Positions 1-9,283 are shown, counted from the first letter of the stretch. The stretch: DNA of 64,000 nucleotides from Carboxylicivirga marina (GCF_016612505.1 NZ_JAENRR010000018.1:1-64000); one strand, 5' to 3'. The notes: generated from the sequence alone by a model not told the origin. Translations and numbers: made by a program.

Positions 1-416
1 GGGTGTCCGCAAAGTTAAACCGCCGAATCAAATGAAAATGACCTTTGAGCAAAACTTATTTTCTGGATAATCTTTGTTTTTTAACCTAAACATTGGGCTT
101 CTACTATGTTTTTGTACGTTTTATTAAAACTTTCGGAGGCTAGTGAATAAATACAAAATAAATTGAAATGATTTTAGTAATTAAATTACCGTTTTAATCA
201 ATTCCGTCTACCTACACTGTGTACCATTAAAAAAAGATAGAAATGGATTCATGAACCCTTTCTGCAAAATTAAAACAGTTCGTTCGGCAAAAAACGAAAG
301 CCCTCACAAAGTGCAGGGTTTAATTCTACGATTAAATGAACACATTAAAAACTGTAGATGCTGTTTTCTTAAACACATGGTATTCTGAAAAACTGTAGAA
401 GCATTTTTGACATAAA
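1..416. other. Left-edge gap without a recognisable gene
   Basis: No convincing reading frame is seen on either strand. A 12-bp direct repeat (AAAAACTGTAGA) occurs at 347-358 and 388-399. At 10-17 the minus strand reads TAACTTTG, which matches the Bacteroidota -7 element and could belong to a gene left of the window. No matching -33 element was found, so that is only a hint. Confidence 0.4.
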
Positions 417-448
417 AATAAGCACCTCCAGTTTTTCAGGGGCTTATT
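412..448 (-). terminator. Terminator of the carotenoid operon
   Basis: An 11-position stem pairs 417-427 with 438-448 with one A/G mismatch. Its loop is at 428-437. On the minus strand it is followed by TTTTATG. It lies about 20 bp after the stop of the last crt gene. Confidence 0.75.
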
Positions 449-466
449 CGATAATAAAAGGAAGCC

Positions 467-1168
467 CTACACTTTTTCAGCACTCAACTTTCCCTTCAAC
501 CATTGATACAAATCAATATTCATCAACACCAATAAAAAACCATACACACTATCTTCGATTGGGATGGTGCCTATGCGTAAGTCCAAATTGTACGTGTTGT
601 CATACCAAACGATGGGCTCATCAAGCAGGCTGCCAGTTAGCAGTCCGTTACTCATAAAAAAAAATGGCAACACAATAATGTAAGACAGATACACATACGA
701 CAGATTGCGCTTTTTATAAAATGCCACAAGTAGATAAGTACCGGCCAGAAGTGCTGTTAAGGAGGTATACCATTTGCCCCAAAAGCCAATACCCACCAGT
801 ATAAACAAAATGGCTAATGAGATGGTAATAGCAGCCTGGTAGCGTTTTAGAGGATTATTCTTAACCAGGTAGTTAATCGAAAACCATGTAAAGACACAGG
901 CATAAGGTATGGCGAAAAAAAACAGGACTTCTTCCAGTGGCAAGTTGAAGAGGTATAATTCAGTCAGGTAATCAGGGTTAAAACCCCATATACCCATTGC
1001 TGTAAAGAAATAATCCCAGATAATAAAAAGAGTAGCTACTACTATGTTGGCCGGCAGAAAATAAGGCCACTCTTTAAAAAAAGAATGTTTTGGATAAAAA
1101 CTAGCCACCAATGGGATGGCTATACAAGCCAGATTGATAAACAAATAGGTGTAATTTTTAATTTCCAT
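467..1168 (-). CDS. Lycopene cyclase, CrtYcd type
   Basis: Membrane lycopene cyclase of 233 residues that would close the ends of lycopene to beta-carotene in the inner membrane. It has about seven hydrophobic segments. Two copies of the family's acidic motif are visible: LPLEEVLFF in the first half and IPIEDSVYGF near the C-terminus. This suggests that the two cyclase domains (CrtYc and CrtYd in other bacteria) are fused. The WGFNPDYL motif near residue 65 is also typical. The start at 1168 (MEIKNY) fits the family N-terminus better than the in-frame ATG at 1201. It is the last gene of the crt operon, 78 bp after crtZ. Confident at family level. Confidence 0.88.
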   Translation of the reverse strand: MEIKNYTYLFINLACIAIPLVASFYPKHSFFKEWPYFLPANIVVATLFIIWDYFFTAMGIWGFNPDYLTELYLFNLPLEEVLFFFAIPYACVFTWFSINYLVKNNPLKRYQAAITISLAILFILVGIGFWGKWYTSLTALLAGTYLLVAFYKKRNLSYVYLSYIIVLPFFFMSNGLLTGSLLDEPIVWYDNTYNLDLRIGTIPIEDSVYGFLLVLMNIDLYQWLKGKLSAEKV

Positions 1169-1246
1169 ACTGATGCGGTCTTTCCAATAAAATTGAGGCA
1201 TTAACTCATTCGGTGGCTTAGAGCCTGTGTTCTATCGGCAAAAAGC

Positions 1247-1711
1247 TTAATTCTCATTAGCCAACAAAGTATTTTCTTTGGCTTCTCTAATAAATTGACG
1301 GGGCACCCATAGCATGCCAAAACATTTACCACCGGTATGGTGACTGCCGTGTGCACGTCGTAATCCTAAAAAATAGGGGTGCTGCACATTTGACAACCAG
1401 GAGAAACGTTGATGAATAAACACATCGTGCACCAGGAAATAAGCCATCCCATAAAATAAAATGCCCAGACCTATGAAAAACGTATAATTGAGTGATGGGT
1501 TAATACCAAAATAAAAAAGCAGAATACTGGGCGTGGCAAATATGAAGAAGAAACTATCGTTTTTTTGAAAGACCTGCCCTTTGCGTGGGTAATGATGATC
1601 TTCGTGTAATACCCATAAGAAACCATGCATGATAAATTTATGGGTGAACCAGGTAACACCTTCCATAAACACGAAAGTACAAAAGGTAATAAGGATGAAT
1701 AGAACTATCAT
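1247..1711 (-). CDS. crtZ: Beta-carotene hydroxylase, fatty acid hydroxylase superfamily
   Basis: Di-iron membrane hydroxylase of 154 residues. It would hydroxylate beta-carotene at C3 and C3' to give zeaxanthin. The four histidine clusters are visible: THKFIMH (about residue 23), HEDHH (36-40), HDVFIHQR (about 95) and HGSHH (about 121). Four hydrophobic segments surround them. Length is normal for bacterial CrtZ. The ATG overlaps the stop of the upstream unknown gene in an ATGA arrangement, so translation is probably coupled. No ketolase (crtW) is in the window, so zeaxanthin rather than astaxanthin is the expected end product here. Confidence 0.92.
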   Translation of the reverse strand: MIVLFILITFCTFVFMEGVTWFTHKFIMHGFLWVLHEDHHYPRKGQVFQKNDSFFFIFATPSILLFYFGINPSLNYTFFIGLGILFYGMAYFLVHDVFIHQRFSWLSNVQHPYFLGLRRAHGSHHTGGKCFGMLWVPRQFIREAKENTLLANEN

Positions 1712-2172
1712 AACGGGGCGTTTTTAAGATTCGTAAGTGTTTCTTTCATCAGTCGTTTGTAATCGTTTGAAAGTTCGCTGGCATCAATGTTATCGAGTAC
1801 ATATTTTACATCGGTCTCAAAATGCTCATTGTAATTCAATATAGCCGGCACATCGTGTTGTATTAAAGCCCTAATGTATCGTGCTTCAATATCAAAGGGA
1901 TTTGACTTGATGTAGGTCTCCAGTTGCTCCTTGCCTGCGTTGAAAAATTTGAGTTTTTTAAAAAGGTTAGCCGTAAACTCTGCCTGTCGCATGGCTGCAG
2001 CTTCTTTATAGGGAATCACTTTATTATCCTCAATGGCTGAAGCCATTTTCAGAAATGCCTTTAAAGTTTCCTCATCTTTAATTTCGTGAAATTGCTTGCG
2101 TACCACATCTATATCATTGGCAAACAGCAAATGAACACTCAACATAAGCCCTATGACCATCAGGCATCGCAT
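1708..2172 (-). CDS. Unknown exported helical protein inside the crt operon
   Basis: Not recognised. The 154-residue protein starts with a hydrophobic segment (about residues 2-18) that reads as a signal peptide ending near FAND. The rest is predicted mostly helical and charged, with no cysteines in the mature part and no clear motif; the central repeats of short helices could be TPR-like. It is locked between crtB and crtZ: its ATG shares one base with the crtB stop (TGATG), and its TGA overlaps the crtZ ATG. That packing implies co-expression with carotenoid enzymes and perhaps a role in pigment handling at the periplasmic face. That role is inference from position only. Confidence 0.75.
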   Translation of the reverse strand: MRCLMVIGLMLSVHLLFANDIDVVRKQFHEIKDEETLKAFLKMASAIEDNKVIPYKEAAAMRQAEFTANLFKKLKFFNAGKEQLETYIKSNPFDIEARYIRALIQHDVPAILNYNEHFETDVKYVLDNIDASELSNDYKRLMKETLTNLKNAPL

Positions 2173-3008
2173 CAGATAGCATTTATCTTGTAGCGCAAGT
2201 AGGATTCAACCAATATTTCCAATTTCAGGAGATTATTAATGCGTATACGTTCTTTACGAATGCGCTTACTATCGGCTACTTTTAACTCTTGCAGCAAACG
2301 CTTGTAGTAGCGATAGGCCAGATAAACTCCCAACCGTGCTTCCATTGGCAGTTGTACCACACCTTTATAGGCTTCAGCAAAATCGGCCTCAATATCTTTA
2401 ATAATTTCCCGCTTAGTATCGTTATCCAGATATGTGTTTTTTAGGTTTGGGAAATACGAACGTCCCAATCCTTCCACATCATCTTTATAATCCCGAAGAA
2501 AGTTCACCTTCTGAAAGGCCGATCCGAGTCGCATAGCCGATGGTCTTAGTTCTTCGTAATGCTTTTCATCGCCTTTTACAAATACCTTCAGACACATAAG
2601 GCCTACCACATCGGCCGAACCATAAATATAATCGGCATATTCCTCTGCCGTGGTGTATTCCGATTTGTATAAATCCATCTTCATACTGTCCATAAACGAA
2701 TGCACTAAATCGTACAAACGGTATTGGTGAACCACTTCCTGAAAAGCATTTAAAATTGGATTCATACTTATGCGCCGCTTCAGGGCTTTTTCGTAGTTCT
2801 CTTCAAACTCCAGCAGAAGTTCACTTTGATTATAACCGTCGAAAGTATCAACAATTTCATCGGCATAACGCACATAACCATAAATAGCATAGATAGCAGG
2901 CCTTATAGATGGCGCCAATAAAGTTATTGCTTTGGAAAAGGAAGTACTGTAGGCACGTGTCACTAATCGGCTACAGTTATAACTCGATGAATCGAATAAT
3001 TGCTTCAT
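2172..3008 (-). CDS. crtB: Phytoene synthase
   Basis: Head-to-head prenyl synthase of 278 residues that condenses two GGPP to phytoene, the first committed carotenoid step. Both Mg-diphosphate binding regions are present: YADEIVDTF at about 48-56 and the NFLRDYKDDVEGLGRSYFP region at about 168-186 (key residues DxxxD). Length is typical. Its ATG overlaps the crtI TGA by four bases (ATGA), showing translational coupling. No GGPP synthase (crtE) lies in the window, so substrate must come from an isoprenoid gene elsewhere. Confidence 0.95.
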   Translation of the reverse strand: MKQLFDSSSYNCSRLVTRAYSTSFSKAITLLAPSIRPAIYAIYGYVRYADEIVDTFDGYNQSELLLEFEENYEKALKRRISMNPILNAFQEVVHQYRLYDLVHSFMDSMKMDLYKSEYTTAEEYADYIYGSADVVGLMCLKVFVKGDEKHYEELRPSAMRLGSAFQKVNFLRDYKDDVEGLGRSYFPNLKNTYLDNDTKREIIKDIEADFAEAYKGVVQLPMEARLGVYLAYRYYKRLLQELKVADSKRIRKERIRINNLLKLEILVESYLRYKINAI

Positions 3009-4471
3009 GGTGCATGATGTTTAATAATTAAATCACTCACAATCTTGCCCGAAATCAATGATGGTGGTACTCCGGGTCCTGGCACAGTAAGCTGTCCGGT
3101 AAAAAACAAGTTTTTTACCTTTCGGCTTCTTAATTTAGGTCTCAATACATGCGTTTGCAGTAAGGTATTAGCCAATCCGTAAGCATTTCCTTTGTAAGAA
3201 TTGTACGTTGCAACGAAATCACTTACACTAAACGATTCTTTAAACAAAACATGAGTACGAAGATTTTGTTTGGTCGTTTCTTCTATTCGATTGAGAATAA
3301 TATCAAAATACCGTTCTCGGATAGCTGGTGAATCATGCAATCCGGGTGCTAATGGGATCAGAAAAATTCCGGCTTCTTGGCCTTGTGGCGCAACTGTTTC
3401 ATCCGACATGGATGGAAAACTGGCATAAAACAATGGTTTATCAGGATAGGACGGTTCATCATAAATGGCTGAAGCGTGCTTATTAAAATCCACATCAAAG
3501 AATAAACTATGATGCGCCAGATGCTCTATCTTTTTATCAAAGCCAACATAAAATAAGAGGGCTGATGGTGCAAAGGTCTTATCGTCCCAATACTTCTCAG
3601 AATATTGACGAGCGGCTTTGGGTAGTAACTGCTCGGTATGATGATAATCGGCACCACTTAGCACAATATCAGGTGTAAATTCCTCATCTCCTGCCATCAC
3701 TTTTTTCACCTGATTGTTTTCTATTACTAATTCATTTACAGGAGTATTAACACGAATTTTAACACCTAGACTCTCTGCCAGGCGGCGCATGGCATCAGCT
3801 ACCACAAACATACCTCCTTGCGGATGCCATGTACCTAATTTAAAATCGGCATAATTCATGAAATTGTAAAAAGAGGGCGTGGAAGAGGGCTTAGCCCCCA
3901 AAAACAACACAGGAAACTCCAGGATTTTACGAAGCTTATCATTCTTAACATACTGACTAACCTGTTTGCTAATAGACTTGGTAAAAGCACCCAGGCGCTT
4001 GATGGTTTCTAAATTAACAACTTCAAAAACACTTTCGCCTGGCTGATAAACCAGATCCTTCACGGCTATGTTATAATTGCTTTCGGCCTTGCTCAGAAAT
4101 TTCTCCAATTGACGTCCACTACCCGGCTCAATCTTATCAAATGTTTGTTTAACGTCCGAAAAGTCAGCATCCATGGTCAAAAAATCCTGTTCGCCAAAGC
4201 AAACCGAATAAGAAGGTGATAATCGTATTAAATGATAATAGTCCAATACATTGGCACCAAAATCAGAAAAGAATCGCTCAAATACATCGGGCATCCAATA
4301 AAAGCTTGGTCCCATATCAAATGTGAAACCATCGCGTTTAAGCTGCCGTGCGCGACCTCCAACAGCATCGTTTTTCTCCAGAATGGTAACGTCATAGCCT
4401 GCTTTGGCCAGATAACAACTAGCCGATAAAGACGAAAACCCGGCTCCAAGAAGAACTACTTTCTTACTCAT
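3005..4471 (-). CDS. crtI: Phytoene desaturase
   Basis: FAD-dependent desaturase of 488 residues that converts phytoene to lycopene in four steps. The N-terminus has the dinucleotide-binding motif GAGFSSLSAS at residues 9-18, with SS in place of the GG seen in many family members. A second glutamate-glycine stretch (EKNDAVGGRAR) follows. The C-terminus carries the family signature GQLTVPGPGVPPSLISGK. The ATG at 4471 is preferred over an in-frame TTG at 4477. It is the first gene of the operon and is followed by crtB with a four-base overlap. The promoter must lie in the gap upstream; no perfect TTTG/TAnnTTTG pair was found there. Confidence 0.95.
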   Translation of the reverse strand: MSKKVVLLGAGFSSLSASCYLAKAGYDVTILEKNDAVGGRARQLKRDGFTFDMGPSFYWMPDVFERFFSDFGANVLDYYHLIRLSPSYSVCFGEQDFLTMDADFSDVKQTFDKIEPGSGRQLEKFLSKAESNYNIAVKDLVYQPGESVFEVVNLETIKRLGAFTKSISKQVSQYVKNDKLRKILEFPVLFLGAKPSSTPSFYNFMNYADFKLGTWHPQGGMFVVADAMRRLAESLGVKIRVNTPVNELVIENNQVKKVMAGDEEFTPDIVLSGADYHHTEQLLPKAARQYSEKYWDDKTFAPSALLFYVGFDKKIEHLAHHSLFFDVDFNKHASAIYDEPSYPDKPLFYASFPSMSDETVAPQGQEAGIFLIPLAPGLHDSPAIRERYFDIILNRIEETTKQNLRTHVLFKESFSVSDFVATYNSYKGNAYGLANTLLQTHVLRPKLRSRKVKNLFFTGQLTVPGPGVPPSLISGKIVSDLIIKHHAP

Positions 4472-4580
4472 TATCAAGAATTAATAAGATGCGTTTAGTA
4501 TTTTTGCATATTCGATAAACATAGCCTAATCGCAAAAGGTTCATCATTATAGACCTTTTTATCTCATTTGTCAATTGGAC

Positions 4581-4609
4581 ACAAAAAAACCACCCGAAAA
4601 TCGAGTGGT
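4581..4609 (-). terminator. Rho-independent terminator upstream of crtI
   Basis: Stem of ACCAC plus CGA (4589-4597) with TCG plus GTGGT (4601-4609), one mismatch, loop AAA. On the minus strand it is followed by seven T. It sits about 335 bp past the end of the acyl-CoA synthetase, so it ends either that transcript with a long 3' UTR or a separate small RNA. Confidence 0.75.
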
Positions 4610-4943
4610 CTGCGCTTTATCTAGTTCTATCAGGTTGTTTTTATTAATCTAATAATCAATTAATATACTGCAATCGCATTTAAATTATTAATGGCGATTT
4701 GTTATTGTTTTACCGACATAAACAATGTAGTTTGGGCCCCATTGGCATAAGCGAAAGGAAGAAAAATTTGATACCAAGCTGTTATTCTTTAAATTTTTCC
4801 CGCAGCGCTGCCATAATGGGTAAACGAGTGTTTCGGTCGGCGGCTTTTTTCTCCCCTTTTTGAGCTGAAGGCAAAAAGGGGAAGCCCCAACGGCTTGAGT
4901 TGTAAAAACAATTTCTTAAATGCGATTACCATGACAATTAATG
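4610..4943 (-). other. Structured gap between acyl-CoA synthetase and terminator
   Basis: About 330 bp with no convincing coding frame. At about 4852-4881 there is a hairpin pairing CCCCTTTTT with AAAAAGGGG around an 11-nt loop. The surrounding stretch (about 4760-4900) is noticeably richer in G+C than the flanking intergenic DNA. It could be a long 3' UTR, a small RNA, or a decayed repeat or mobile element. No function can be assigned. Confidence 0.45.
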
Positions 4944-6596
4944 TCACTTCGTATACTTATAGCGTTTAATGCTTTTCTTAGGTGTTTTTTCAAATTCCTC
5001 AGGAAACAATGTTACTTGCTGAATATTCATGTAAGCTGGTAATATTTTGTTGGCCGCTGACTTAACCTCCTGGAGTTTTGCTTCAATACTTTGCTTTGTT
5101 AACTTCTCTGCATCTGTAGCTTCGTAATCAGGATAAATTAAAGCTTCTAACTGCCCGTCGTTATCGCGTACTAAACATTCCTGAACATATTCCATTGAGT
5201 TAATGCATGCTTCAATCTCTTCAGGGTAAATATTTTGACCTGAGGCGCCCAGTAACACATTTTTACTTCTCCCCTTGATATAAATGAAATTTTGCTCGTC
5301 AATCACGCCCAGATCACCGGTATGCAACCAGCCATTGGCATCAAATATCTCATCTGTAGCTTCTTTGTTTTTATAATAACCCAGTAAAGTGTTATCTCCT
5401 TTCACCATTATTTCTCCTACCTCATTATATGGATCCTTCGAGTCTATTTTCATCTCCATACGATCAACCAGTTCACCTGCTGAGAACTTGCGCGATTCGG
5501 TCCATGGCGCATAACTAATTAATGGACCACACTCAGTCATTCCATAGCCTATGGTAAATGGAAAATCTATTTTACGTAGGAAGTTCTCAACATCTTTATT
5601 GAGTGCCGCTCCTCCAATTATGATTTCACGAAATTCGCCACCAAATACATCCACCAACTTCTTTTTCACTTTTCTATACACTATTTTATTAAGTCCTGGG
5701 ATTTTCAGTAGTGCCTTCACCTTAGGCTCTTCCAGTTGAGGCTGAACACGCTTCTTAAAAATCTTTTCCAGAATAAGAGGTACCGATAAAATGATATGTG
5801 GCTTCACTTTTCGGAAAGCTTCAGTTATTATTTGTGGTGATGGTGTACGCGTTAAAAAAGTTATATGACAACCCATGGTAAAAGGCCACAAGAATTCGAA
5901 TAAACATCCATACGCATGAGCTAAAGGCAAAAATGACACTACCCTTTCTTCGGGTTTCAATAGCAGGTGTTCCTGCGCATATTTGATGTTAGACCAAATG
6001 CTTCGATGTGGTAATAACACTCCTTTCGAAAAGCCTGACGTCCCGGAAGTATACGACAGTACCATTAAAGCTTCTGATTCTATCTTAGGAAAAAATAACT
6101 GCTCCGACTTAAAGCTGTTGCCATCGCCTTTAAACATTGGCTTTATCTTCTCAACGCTTTCAGAAAGTTTGCCACCAACATGGTCAACTAATGAAACACA
6201 CTGATTAATAGATACAATACCCATCAGGCATTTCATTTTTGTTTCATCAAGTTTATCAAAAAGTAAATCAGTTGAGAATAAAAGCTTTGACTCAGAATGA
6301 TTGACAATGTGATGAATATCGGCTGAATTAAAATCGGGGAGAATCGGAACAATCACAGCACCATATGTAATGGTTCCCAGGTAAACCACAGCCCAACTGG
6401 TCATATTTCGACCTATCAAAGCGACTTTATCGCCCCTGTTAATACCCAAATCTTTGTATAATTGGTGAATACCAACAATTCGTTCGCCTACCTGATTGTA
6501 GTTAATTGTCTCTCCCTGAAAGTCACTAAAAGCTCTTAAATTGCCATAATTTGACAGAGCTGACTCCACATAGCTCAAGTATCCGTTATTTTCCAT
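4944..6596 (-). CDS. Long-chain acyl-CoA synthetase (AMP-binding enzyme)
   Basis: ANL-superfamily adenylate-forming enzyme of 550 residues, most likely a fatty acid:CoA ligase. The P-loop-like A3 motif YTSGTSGFSKG is near residues 178-188. GYGMTECGPL (A5) is near 350, the TGDLG motif (A7) near 424, and GRSKNVLLGASGQNIYPEEIE covers the A8/A10 hinge (its lysine and glycine-rich turn are intact). No carrier-protein domain is fused. The ATG at 6596 is followed at once by conserved sequence. The gene is divergent from the lipoprotein pair and separated from the crt operon by a terminator, so it is probably a single transcription unit. Substrate chain length cannot be judged. Confidence 0.88.
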   Translation of the reverse strand: MENNGYLSYVESALSNYGNLRAFSDFQGETINYNQVGERIVGIHQLYKDLGINRGDKVALIGRNMTSWAVVYLGTITYGAVIVPILPDFNSADIHHIVNHSESKLLFSTDLLFDKLDETKMKCLMGIVSINQCVSLVDHVGGKLSESVEKIKPMFKGDGNSFKSEQLFFPKIESEALMVLSYTSGTSGFSKGVLLPHRSIWSNIKYAQEHLLLKPEERVVSFLPLAHAYGCLFEFLWPFTMGCHITFLTRTPSPQIITEAFRKVKPHIILSVPLILEKIFKKRVQPQLEEPKVKALLKIPGLNKIVYRKVKKKLVDVFGGEFREIIIGGAALNKDVENFLRKIDFPFTIGYGMTECGPLISYAPWTESRKFSAGELVDRMEMKIDSKDPYNEVGEIMVKGDNTLLGYYKNKEATDEIFDANGWLHTGDLGVIDEQNFIYIKGRSKNVLLGASGQNIYPEEIEACINSMEYVQECLVRDNDGQLEALIYPDYEATDAEKLTKQSIEAKLQEVKSAANKILPAYMNIQQVTLFPEEFEKTPKKSIKRYKYTK

Positions 6597-6831
6597 TTAT
6601 GGTTGTTTTTCTATATCATCAAGTATTCAAACGCCATCATACAATGGAGATTTGAATTATTAAATGTCCGACCATACTTATTCAATATTCTGTAAAAGCC
6701 TAATCGAACAGCTTAAATCAGTCAATATCACGTCAATATAATTAGAATAATCATTAGATTCCACTTTTAACAAAAGGCATAACTAAACTCATTGCCCCTG
6801 ATAATTCTTTATCATTGTGGCTTCTTTTTTA

Positions 6832-6839
6832 TATTTTTG
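6832..6839 (+). promoter_or_regulatory. Likely -7 promoter element for the first TlpA-like lipoprotein
   Basis: TATTTTTG matches TAnnTTTG. A start of transcription near 6846 would leave a leader of about 10 nt before the ATG at 6856. It would exclude the upstream in-frame start at 6817. The -33 element is poor. Confidence 0.5.
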
Positions 6840-6855
6840 CGTAAACTTCACCTCT

Positions 6856-8001
6856 ATGAAGCACTATCTAATTTTTCTGTTTGCGCTATTGCTAGCTGCA
6901 TGCTCAAATCCTCAAAAAACGCCCTATTTGACTTTAAAGTCTAATGGTAAGCTTTTGAGTAATGCCGAACTATACATTCTAAAAAATAACTATCAGTTAT
7001 TTGACAAAGCAATCATCGACGAAGAAAGCAAAAAGCTAATGTTTATAAAGGATTCAGTTCCTGAAGGCATTTATGAACTTCGAATTAACAATAAACCAAT
7101 TTCGAAGCTAATCATTAGTGGCACCTTGCCTTTTTCAATCAGTGGCAATTTTAACACAGCTCAACCTAATCTCACAATTAATGGAAATGAAACAACTAAG
7201 GCACTATGGAAATGCCAGGAAGCTTCGCTTAAACTAGAAAACGAGATAAACGCCATCTCGGCACATATTCCTGATTCAGTATTAAGTAGTGACTATATAC
7301 GTGTACGCGATTCAATTTACACTTCTATTAATGTAGCAATCAATAGAAAAAAGAAAGAAATTAATCGTGTTATTAAGAATCATCGAAACACCTTATTACC
7401 ACTATTGGCTGTCCAACTATCGGCAGGCAATCATAAAATTTATAACCATGAAGTTGAAGCAGACTTAATTTATGAAATAAGAAATCAACTCGTGGGGCAA
7501 TATGGTTCATATGTGCCGGTAAAACAATTTTCTGCCAGCGTTGATTCTATTATGAATCGAAATTTGTTTAACGCTTTAACTAAAGAAGGTCGGATATTGC
7601 CATCGGTTAGCATACCAGATGCTTGGGGGAAAAATGTTTTACTTGACACTTTAATTCATCAAGCATCATTACTTGTCTTATGGAAATCAGATGACAATCA
7701 CTCGCGCATAATAAGCAAACAGTTGATGCGTTGGACACGCTCATACAGACGACAAGGCTTGCAGGTTTATATGATCTCGTTTGACAATAATCGCGAAGGC
7801 TGGCTAGAAGCCATTAAACAAGATCGGCTGGCATTACTCCACCTATCCGATTTAAAAGGTAAAGAGTCGCCTCTGTTTAATGATTTTGGATTAACCAACA
7901 TACCACAACTGCTCTTACTGGATGATAAGCGAGTTATTGTGAAACGCACTCAGGAGCTGGAAGAGCTAAAGCCCGCCATTCAACAATTAATAAAAAATTA
8001 A
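6856..8001 (+). CDS. Lipoprotein with DUF4369-like and degenerate TlpA-like domains
   Basis: Lipoprotein of 381 residues; the signal peptide ends in a LLAAC lipobox with the lipidated cysteine near residue 16. Residues about 20-120 resemble the DUF4369 beta-domain. A charged helical linker follows. The last 130 residues have a thioredoxin-like layout (strand LLVLW, helix, strand LQVYMISFD, TNIPQLLLLDD with the cis-proline loop). The redox motif is lost: where WCxxC would stand it reads LWKSDDNHSR, with no cysteine. A role as a disulfide reductase is therefore unlikely; a binding or sensing role is possible. The ATG at 6856 is chosen because the lipobox follows directly. It is the first of two tandem paralogues. 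Confidence 0.82.
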   Translation: MKHYLIFLFALLLAACSNPQKTPYLTLKSNGKLLSNAELYILKNNYQLFDKAIIDEESKKLMFIKDSVPEGIYELRINNKPISKLIISGTLPFSISGNFNTAQPNLTINGNETTKALWKCQEASLKLENEINAISAHIPDSVLSSDYIRVRDSIYTSINVAINRKKKEINRVIKNHRNTLLPLLAVQLSAGNHKIYNHEVEADLIYEIRNQLVGQYGSYVPVKQFSASVDSIMNRNLFNALTKEGRILPSVSIPDAWGKNVLLDTLIHQASLLVLWKSDDNHSRIISKQLMRWTRSYRRQGLQVYMISFDNNREGWLEAIKQDRLALLHLSDLKGKESPLFNDFGLTNIPQLLLLDDKRVIVKRTQELEELKPAIQQLIKN

Positions 8002-8070
8002 TCCTATATTTGGGCGATTTATTTCTAATGAAATAACGGAACAAACTAATAAAATCAATTGATACAAAAT

Positions 8071-9228
8071 ATGAAACAGGGACTGTTTTTACTTCTGATT
8101 ATTATACTGACTGGTGCATGTACCAGCAAAGATAAATATACGGTAAGTGGTCATATTGAAGGAGCAAAAGATAAGGTGCTCTATCTGCAACGAATGGATT
8201 TGAATGAAACCGTAACTGTAGATTCTTTTAAGATAAAAAATGGTGACTTTGAGTTTAAACAAGAGCGCTTGGCCGAACCTACTTTTTTAATTCTTAAACT
8301 AAGCACTAACAATTACATTACTTTATTGGCAGATACAACTGAAACAGTAATTGTAAATGCTGATGCCAAAAATCTTGAAACAACCTACCAGTTGCGTAAT
8401 TCAATTGGTTCGGTTTACATTCAAATGTTCAACAAACGAATCCGCAAGCTTAATAAAGAATTAAACACATTAGTGGCCAAGTACAAGGCATCATCTGACA
8501 AAGAACTTAAGGCTGAACTGGAGGCTGAATATGAACAAAAACTGCAAGCTCACAAAGCTTTTGTTGGTGAGTTTATTATGGAAAATCCTCGTTCATTTGC
8601 AGGTTACTATGCATTGTTTCAAAATCTGGACGATAACTCGGTAGTATTAGATGTTTATAATAAAAAAGATCAAGTATATTTTTCAACACTTGCCACAAGC
8701 TTAAACCTTTACTTTCCTGAATCGGAAAGAGCAAGCCACCTTTATAACTACGTATTAGGTGCAAAAGTACAGCAGCAACGTCAGAAATTTACCAATGATT
8801 TGCTAGCATCTTCAGCTTCAGAAAGTGGCTATGTTGACATTGAAGCGCCAAACATTCAAGGTGACACCATTAAACTTTCATCACTTGAGGGCAAAACAAT
8901 CATTGTTAACTTTTGGGCTTCTTGGGATGAAAAATCGGTGGCTGCTAATCGTCATCTGAAAAAAATGCACACTAAATACAAGAGTAAAGGTCTTGAAGTG
9001 TACTCTATTTCCTTAGATAAAAGTAAAGTACTTTGGGAGAGTGCAATCAAAAACGAAGGATACAACTGGATTGATGTAAGTGACTTACGTTACACTAACT
9101 CATTTCCGGCACAACTTTACAATGTAAAGCAATTACCTGCTAACTATATCATAAGCCCACAAGGCGAAATTATTGGTAAGAATTTATTTGGTAACCGATT
9201 AAGTGATAAGTTGACAGATATTTTGTAG
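8071..9228 (+). CDS. Lipoprotein with DUF4369-like and degenerate TlpA-like domains
   Basis: 385-residue lipoprotein, lipobox LTGAC, cysteine near residue 17. An N-terminal DUF4369-like domain (YTVSGHIEGAKDKVLYL) is followed by a helical linker and a C-terminal TlpA/AhpC-like domain with typical strands VNFWASW, LEVYSISLD and the cis-proline loop QLPANYIISPQG. The active site reads WASWDEKS, so both cysteines are missing, as in its upstream neighbour. The ATG at 8071 is preferred to a TTG at 8059. It starts 69 bp after the first paralogue and the pair is followed by a strong terminator, so they are probably one operon made by duplication. Confidence 0.85.
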   Translation: MKQGLFLLLIIILTGACTSKDKYTVSGHIEGAKDKVLYLQRMDLNETVTVDSFKIKNGDFEFKQERLAEPTFLILKLSTNNYITLLADTTETVIVNADAKNLETTYQLRNSIGSVYIQMFNKRIRKLNKELNTLVAKYKASSDKELKAELEAEYEQKLQAHKAFVGEFIMENPRSFAGYYALFQNLDDNSVVLDVYNKKDQVYFSTLATSLNLYFPESERASHLYNYVLGAKVQQQRQKFTNDLLASSASESGYVDIEAPNIQGDTIKLSSLEGKTIIVNFWASWDEKSVAANRHLKKMHTKYKSKGLEVYSISLDKSKVLWESAIKNEGYNWIDVSDLRYTNSFPAQLYNVKQLPANYIISPQGEIIGKNLFGNRLSDKLTDIL

Positions 9229-9251
9229 GATTTCTTCACAGAAAATATAGC

Positions 9252-9283
9252 AAAAGCCGTAATCATATCGATTGCGGCTTTTT
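9252..9283 (+). terminator. Terminator of the TlpA-like lipoprotein pair
   Basis: 13-bp stem (9252-9264 with 9270-9282, one G-U pair), 5-nt loop, ends in a short T run. Directly downstream of the second lipoprotein. Confidence 0.85.

Noticed and set aside
4232-4429. Short plus-strand open frame within crtI
   Set aside because: It is antisense to the FAD-binding N-terminal region of crtI and has no features of its own.
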